Origin: Alphaproteobacteria bacterium
Lineage (GTDB): Bacteria; Pseudomonadota; Alphaproteobacteria; Caulobacterales; Caulobacteraceae
Direction of reading: 5' to 3'
Assembly (NCBI GenBank): GCA_018821435.1
Contig: JAHJME010000027.1
Span: forward strand, 152,728-216,727
DNA length: 64,000 nt
Shown: in pieces, positions 60,713 to 64,000 of the stretch
Layout: each line of letters begins with the position of its first letter
Position numbering within the stretch: the stretch's first letter is position 1
Translations under genes and position numbers: made by a program
Notes under the pieces: generated by a model
Database searches by the model: none
Told to the model about the DNA's origin: nothing
What the model saw: the letters and a program-made list of their open reading frames with translations, nothing else

Positions 60713-61333
60713 GTGGCGAAGAAGGAAAAGAAGCCGAAGGAGGCCAAGGAGGGGGAAACCCCCGAGGTCGCCGAGGGCGCGGAGGGCGAAGCCCCCGCCA
60801 AAAAGAAGCTACCGCTGAAGATGTTGATCATCGCCGGCGCGGCTGCGCTCGTGGTGCTGGGCGGTGGCGGCACGGCCGCGTTCGTCTTCCTCAAGCCCAA
60901 GCCCGAAGCCGCCGCCGAAAAGGGCGGGGATCACGCGAAGGACAAGAAGAAAGACAAGAAGAAGGAAGAGAAGAAGGAAGGCGGCAAGGAGGACAAGAAC
61001 GCCCCGGTCATCCGCGAGGGCCCCGATGGCGTGACTTTCTACACGGTCCCCGACGTGGTCGTGAACATGCAGACCGCCGACGGCCGACCCACCTTCCTGA
61101 AGCTCAAGCTCACGCTGGAGCTGCCCGAGAACACCGACGCCGACGCCCTGACCGAGAACATGCCGAGGCTGAAGGACATGTTCCAGACCTTCCTGCGCGA
61201 GCTGCGCCCGGAAGACCTGTCGGGCAGCCAGGGCAGCTATCAGCTGCGCATGGAAATCCTGCGCCGCGTGAACCTCGTCATGTCGCCCGCCAAGGTCAAC
61301 GCCGTCCTGATCGAGGAGATGCTGATCAACTAG
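60713..61333 (+). CDS. fliL: flagellar basal body-associated protein
   Basis: A 206-residue inner-membrane protein that surrounds the stator. A Lys/Glu-rich cytosolic start (MAKKEKKPKEAKEGE) leads to one membrane helix (about 36-58), a long Lys/Glu run (about 70-97), and a periplasmic stomatin-like domain (FYTVPDVVVNMQTADGRP, FLKLKLTLELPENTD). It starts at GTG with AAGGA eight bases before. It is divergent from flgF and followed by fliM 26 bp later. Confidence 0.93.
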   Translation: MAKKEKKPKEAKEGETPEVAEGAEGEAPAKKKLPLKMLIIAGAAALVVLGGGGTAAFVFLKPKPEAAAEKGGDHAKDKKKDKKKEEKKEGGKEDKNAPVIREGPDGVTFYTVPDVVVNMQTADGRPTFLKLKLTLELPENTDADALTENMPRLKDMFQTFLRELRPEDLSGSQGSYQLRMEILRRVNLVMSPAKVNAVLIEEMLIN

Positions 61334-61359
61334 CGCTCGCGCAGTTGCATCCCAACGCC

Positions 61360-62427
61360 ATGGCCGACGAACCCGAAAACACAGCCGAAGAAACCACCGG
61401 CGAGACCGACTGGGCCGCAGCCGCCGCGGCCGAGGCGAACTCGGCCGAGCGGATCCTGAACCAGGACGAGATCGACAGCCTGCTGGGCTTCGACCTGTCC
61501 GACGACGAGATCTCCGAGCGCACCGGCATCCGGGCGATCATCAACTCGGCGCTGGTCAGCTACGAACGCCTGCCGATGCTGGAGATCGTCTTCGACCGCC
61601 TGGTGCGGTTGATGACCACCTCCCTGCGGAATTTCACCTCCGACAACGTGGAAGTCAGCCTCGACAACATCTCGTCGATCCGCTTCGGCGACTATCTGAA
61701 CTCGATCCCGCTGCCGGCCATCCTCTCGGTGTTCCGGGCGGAAGAGCTGAACAACTACGGCCTGCTGACGGTCGACTCGAACCTGATCTACTCGATCGTC
61801 GACGTGCTGCTGGGCGGGCGTCGCGGCACCGCGGCCATGCGAATCGAGGGTCGGCCCTACACCACCATCGAACGCGTGCTGGTGCAGCGGATGGTCGAGG
61901 TGGTCCTGGCCGACGCCAAGGAAGCCTTCGAGCCGCTGACCCCGGTGACCTTCACCCTGGATCGCCTGGAGACCAACCCGCGCTTCGCCGCCATCGCCCG
62001 GCCGGCCAACGCCGCGATCCTGGTGAAGCTGCGGATCGACATGGAAGACCGCGGCGGCCGCATCGAGCTGCTGCTGCCCTACGCCACCCTCGAGCCCATC
62101 CGGAAGATGCTGCTGCAGCAGTTCATGGGTGAGAAGTTCGGTCGCGACAACATCTGGGAAAGCCACCTAGCCACCGAGCTATGGACCACCCAGATGGACG
62201 TGCGCGCCGTGCTCGACGAACAACAGATCAGCCTGAAGCGGGTGCTGAACCTCAAGGTCGGCGACACCATCATGCTGAACGCCGGCCCCGACAGCCTGAT
62301 CGAGCTGCGCGCCGGGACGATCCCTCTTACGCGCGGCCGCATGGGCCGCCGCAACGCCCACATCGCTGTCCGCGTGGAAGCCCCGCTTTCCCCCGCCGCC
62401 CGCCAAGCCGTCCAGAGGATGTCATGA
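61360..62427 (+). CDS. fliM: flagellar motor switch protein
   Basis: A 355-residue C-ring component that binds phospho-CheY and sets rotation direction. The N-terminal CheY-binding helix is LNQDEIDSLLGF (33-44), after an acidic Ala/Glu-rich start. The CheC-like middle domain has YERLPMLEIVFDRLVRLM and the C-terminal surface-presentation domain has LNLKVGDTIMLNAGPDS. The ATG at 61360 is preferred to a TTG at 61345. Its TGA overlaps the ATG of a 22-codon frame. Confidence 0.96.
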   Translation: MADEPENTAEETTGETDWAAAAAAEANSAERILNQDEIDSLLGFDLSDDEISERTGIRAIINSALVSYERLPMLEIVFDRLVRLMTTSLRNFTSDNVEVSLDNISSIRFGDYLNSIPLPAILSVFRAEELNNYGLLTVDSNLIYSIVDVLLGGRRGTAAMRIEGRPYTTIERVLVQRMVEVVLADAKEAFEPLTPVTFTLDRLETNPRFAAIARPANAAILVKLRIDMEDRGGRIELLLPYATLEPIRKMLLQQFMGEKFGRDNIWESHLATELWTTQMDVRAVLDEQQISLKRVLNLKVGDTIMLNAGPDSLIELRAGTIPLTRGRMGRRNAHIAVRVEAPLSPAARQAVQRMS

Positions 62428-62492
62428 TACTGCTCCGCCAAGGCTTCGCAGCATTCACCCGATCCTTCGTAGCTCCTGTGGGAGCGCAGTAG
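62424..62492 (+). other. 22-codon bridging mini-ORF
   Basis: An ATG overlapping the fliM stop (ATGA) opens MILLRQGFAAFTRSFVAPVG then AQ and TAG, ending one base before the next gene's ATG at 62494. It spans the whole intergenic space and could keep ribosomes moving. A GCTCC-TGTG-GGAGC hairpin lies inside (62472-62485). It may be chance. Confidence 0.3.
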
Positions 62493-62493
62493 G

Positions 62494-63078
62494 ATGAGCC
62501 TGATCGCTATCGGGATGAACCTGTTGCTGGCCGGCCTGCTGGTCGCCGCCATGGTCGTGGGCATCCGCCTGAACCGCCGCCTCAAGGCGCTCAAGGATAG
62601 CCACGCCGGTTTCGAGATCGCCGTGCGCGAACTCAACATGGCGGCCGTCCGCGCCGAGCAGGGCCTGTCGGACCTGCGCGCCGCCACCGACGAGGCCACC
62701 GACATGCTGTCGGACCGGATCGAGAAGGGCCGTGCGCTGGCGACGAAGCTGGAGCGATTGGTCAGCGCGGCGCCGGAACTGCCGCGCGCCATGCCGACCG
62801 AGCGCCCGCCGCGGCCGATGCCGTCGGTCATGCCGGCCATGCGCGAAACCGCCACCGAGGATCGCCTGGGCAAGCTGCTGGCCATGGCCCGCACCCGCCT
62901 GCAGGCCGAGGGCATGATCGCCGACGAACGGCCGGCCCCCGCGCCGGAACCGCTGGTCGGCCGCGCCCCGCTGCCGGGCCGCCGCATCGCCGCGTCGCTG
63001 GACGACGACATGTTCGAGGACGCGCCGTCCGCCTTCGATCGCGGCGTCCAGGACCGCTTTGGGGGAGCCCGCCGTTGA
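62494..63078 (+). CDS. DUF6468 flagellar-locus protein
   Basis: A 194-residue protein with one N-terminal membrane helix (MSLIAIGMNLLLAGLLVAAM) and a cytosolic helical part (LKALKDSHAGFEIAVRELN, LSDLRAATDEATDMLSDRI), then a Pro-rich region. The pattern is that of DUF6468, found between fliM and motE-like genes in Caulobacter relatives. It may tether to the motor, but its role is unknown. The stop overlaps the start of the next gene by TTGA. Confidence 0.78.
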   Translation: MSLIAIGMNLLLAGLLVAAMVVGIRLNRRLKALKDSHAGFEIAVRELNMAAVRAEQGLSDLRAATDEATDMLSDRIEKGRALATKLERLVSAAPELPRAMPTERPPRPMPSVMPAMRETATEDRLGKLLAMARTRLQAEGMIADERPAPAPEPLVGRAPLPGRRIAASLDDDMFEDAPSAFDRGVQDRFGGARR

Positions 63079-64000
63079 AATCCATGCCCCGCATCCTGCC
63101 GCTGGTCGGCGTCGCCATCGGCGGCGTCCTGGCGGTGAACGCGCTGTCCGGCGCGCGTGATCTGCCCGGCCTGATCTCGGGCGCCCAGGCGTACGCCGAG
63201 GAAGCCACCAAGGGCGGCAAGGCCGACAAGCCGAAGGCGGAGAAGGCCAAGGCCGCGAAGTCCGACGCCGGGAAGTCCGAAGCCGGCAAGTCGGACGCCC
63301 AGGCCGCCACCGGCGCAGCGGCCGACGCGGCCGCCGCGCTGCCCGCGCCGACCATCGCGCCGCGGGCCGTCTGCGCGCCCACAGCCGCCGAACTGGCCAA
63401 GCAGGCGGGCCTGTCGCCGGCCGAACTGCAGGTGCTGCAGAGCCTGGGCGCCCGCCGCGGCCAGCTGGACGCGCGCGAGAACGACCTGTCGACGCAACTG
63501 GCCCTGATGGCCGCCGCCGAAGCCAAGCTGGACGCCAAGATCAAGGCGCTGAACGGCCTCAAGAGCGAGGTCAACGGCCTGCTCAACCAGTCCAACGCCA
63601 AGGAAGCCGCCGAGATCGACCGCCTGGTGAAGGTGTTCGAAGGCATGAAGGCCAAGGACGCCGCTCCGCGCCTGGCCGCGCTGGACGACAACGTCCGCAT
63701 CCCGATCGCCGCCAAGATGAAGGAGCGCGCGCTCTCGGCGATCATCGCCCAGATGTCGGCCGCCGACGCCAAGAAGCTCACCGAGTCCCTGGCGCGCCGC
63801 TACTCCGACGCCCAGGCCGCGGCCGCGAAGGCGACCGCCTCGGCCGACACCACGCCCCCCACGCCGACCGCCGACGCGACCGCGCCGAAGAAGCAGGCCG
63901 CCGCGGCGCCGAAGAAGGCTCCGCCCCGCAAGAAGGCGCCCGCCGCGCAGGAGGCGGCCGCCAAGCCCGTCGCCCCGCCGCCTGCCGCCGCCGCCCCGAA
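63075..64000 (+). CDS. MotE-like flagellar/MgtE-N domain protein (partial, runs off window)
   Basis: At least 308 residues without a stop before the window end. It starts at a TTG overlapping the DUF6468 stop; GGGGGAG lies seven bases before it, whereas an ATG nine bases further on has no such site. A membrane anchor/signal (about 5-22) is followed by a Lys/Ala-rich linker, a coiled coil (LSTQLALMAAAEAKLDAKI), and an MgtE-N-like domain (AAEIDRLVKVFEGMKAKDAA, IIAQMSAADAKKLTESLARR). MotE in rhizobia chaperones the stator protein MotC. The far end is Ala/Lys/Pro-rich and low in complexity. Confidence 0.8.
   Translation, partial: MKSMPRILPLVGVAIGGVLAVNALSGARDLPGLISGAQAYAEEATKGGKADKPKAEKAKAAKSDAGKSEAGKSDAQAATGAAADAAAALPAPTIAPRAVCAPTAAELAKQAGLSPAELQVLQSLGARRGQLDARENDLSTQLALMAAAEAKLDAKIKALNGLKSEVNGLLNQSNAKEAAEIDRLVKVFEGMKAKDAAPRLAALDDNVRIPIAAKMKERALSAIIAQMSAADAKKLTESLARRYSDAQAAAAKATASADTTPPTPTADATAPKKQAAAAPKKAPPRKKAPAAQEAAAKPVAPPPAAAAP

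Overview
The window is GC-rich (by eye well above 60%) and almost entirely coding. Gene content and control signals point to an alphaproteobacterium of the Caulobacteraceae (Caulobacter/Phenylobacterium type). The evidence is a flgF-flgG-flgA-flgH operon behind a sigma-54 promoter, divergent from fliL-fliM-DUF6468-motE-like; a TTAA-N7-TTAAC box of the CtrA type; a GAAC-N7-GAAC SOS box; HWE and HisKA_2 sensor kinases; TonB-dependent uptake; and four PEP-CTERM proteins. I found no rRNA, tRNA, CRISPR array, intact insertion sequence or prophage.

Layout. 0.2-10 kb: housekeeping and lipid metabolism (nucleoside transporter, methyltransferase, glutathione S-transferase, metallo-hydrolase with a GNAT, DUF2147, thioesterase, thiolase, acyl-CoA dehydrogenase), closed by a cluster of three hairpins. 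10-16 kb: a PEP-CTERM protein, DUF3253, a diheme cytochrome, a lipoprotein hydrolase, a Leu/Phe-type dehydrogenase and an ammonium transporter. 16.3-19 kb: a KaiC-like double ATPase coupled to an HWE kinase with a degenerate receiver. 19-28 kb: MFS proteins, a VOC protein, and a MarR - TonB receptor - MFS uptake locus with twin operator-like palindromes. 28-38 kb: a small operon of transglutaminase, 48-residue protein and DUF6134; a carotenoid-oxidoreductase-like flavoprotein; and an AraC - S41 - M20 peptidase group. 38-41 kb: an SOS-box-controlled radical SAM / DUF4130-UdgX repair pair. 41-49 kb: TetR-MFS, a VWA protein, two convergent PEP-CTERM genes, and a divergent aldo/keto reductase-LysR pair. 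49.3-50.5 kb: a serine-recombinase-like protein lacking catalytic residues, beside transposon-end-like direct repeats. 50.5-57 kb: HDAC-like deacetylase, histidine phosphatase, the xseB-ispA-dxs isoprenoid operon, and a PAS kinase with its receiver. 57-64 kb: flagellar genes; the last gene runs off the window.

Genes are tightly packed. ATGA, GTGA and TTGA stop/start overlaps couple GNAT with metallo-hydrolase, KaiC with kinase, kinase with receiver, and DUF6468 with the motE-like gene. Several convergent pairs share a 4-base CTAG or TTAG double stop. Functions are family assignments made by reading the translated sequence; no database search was run.
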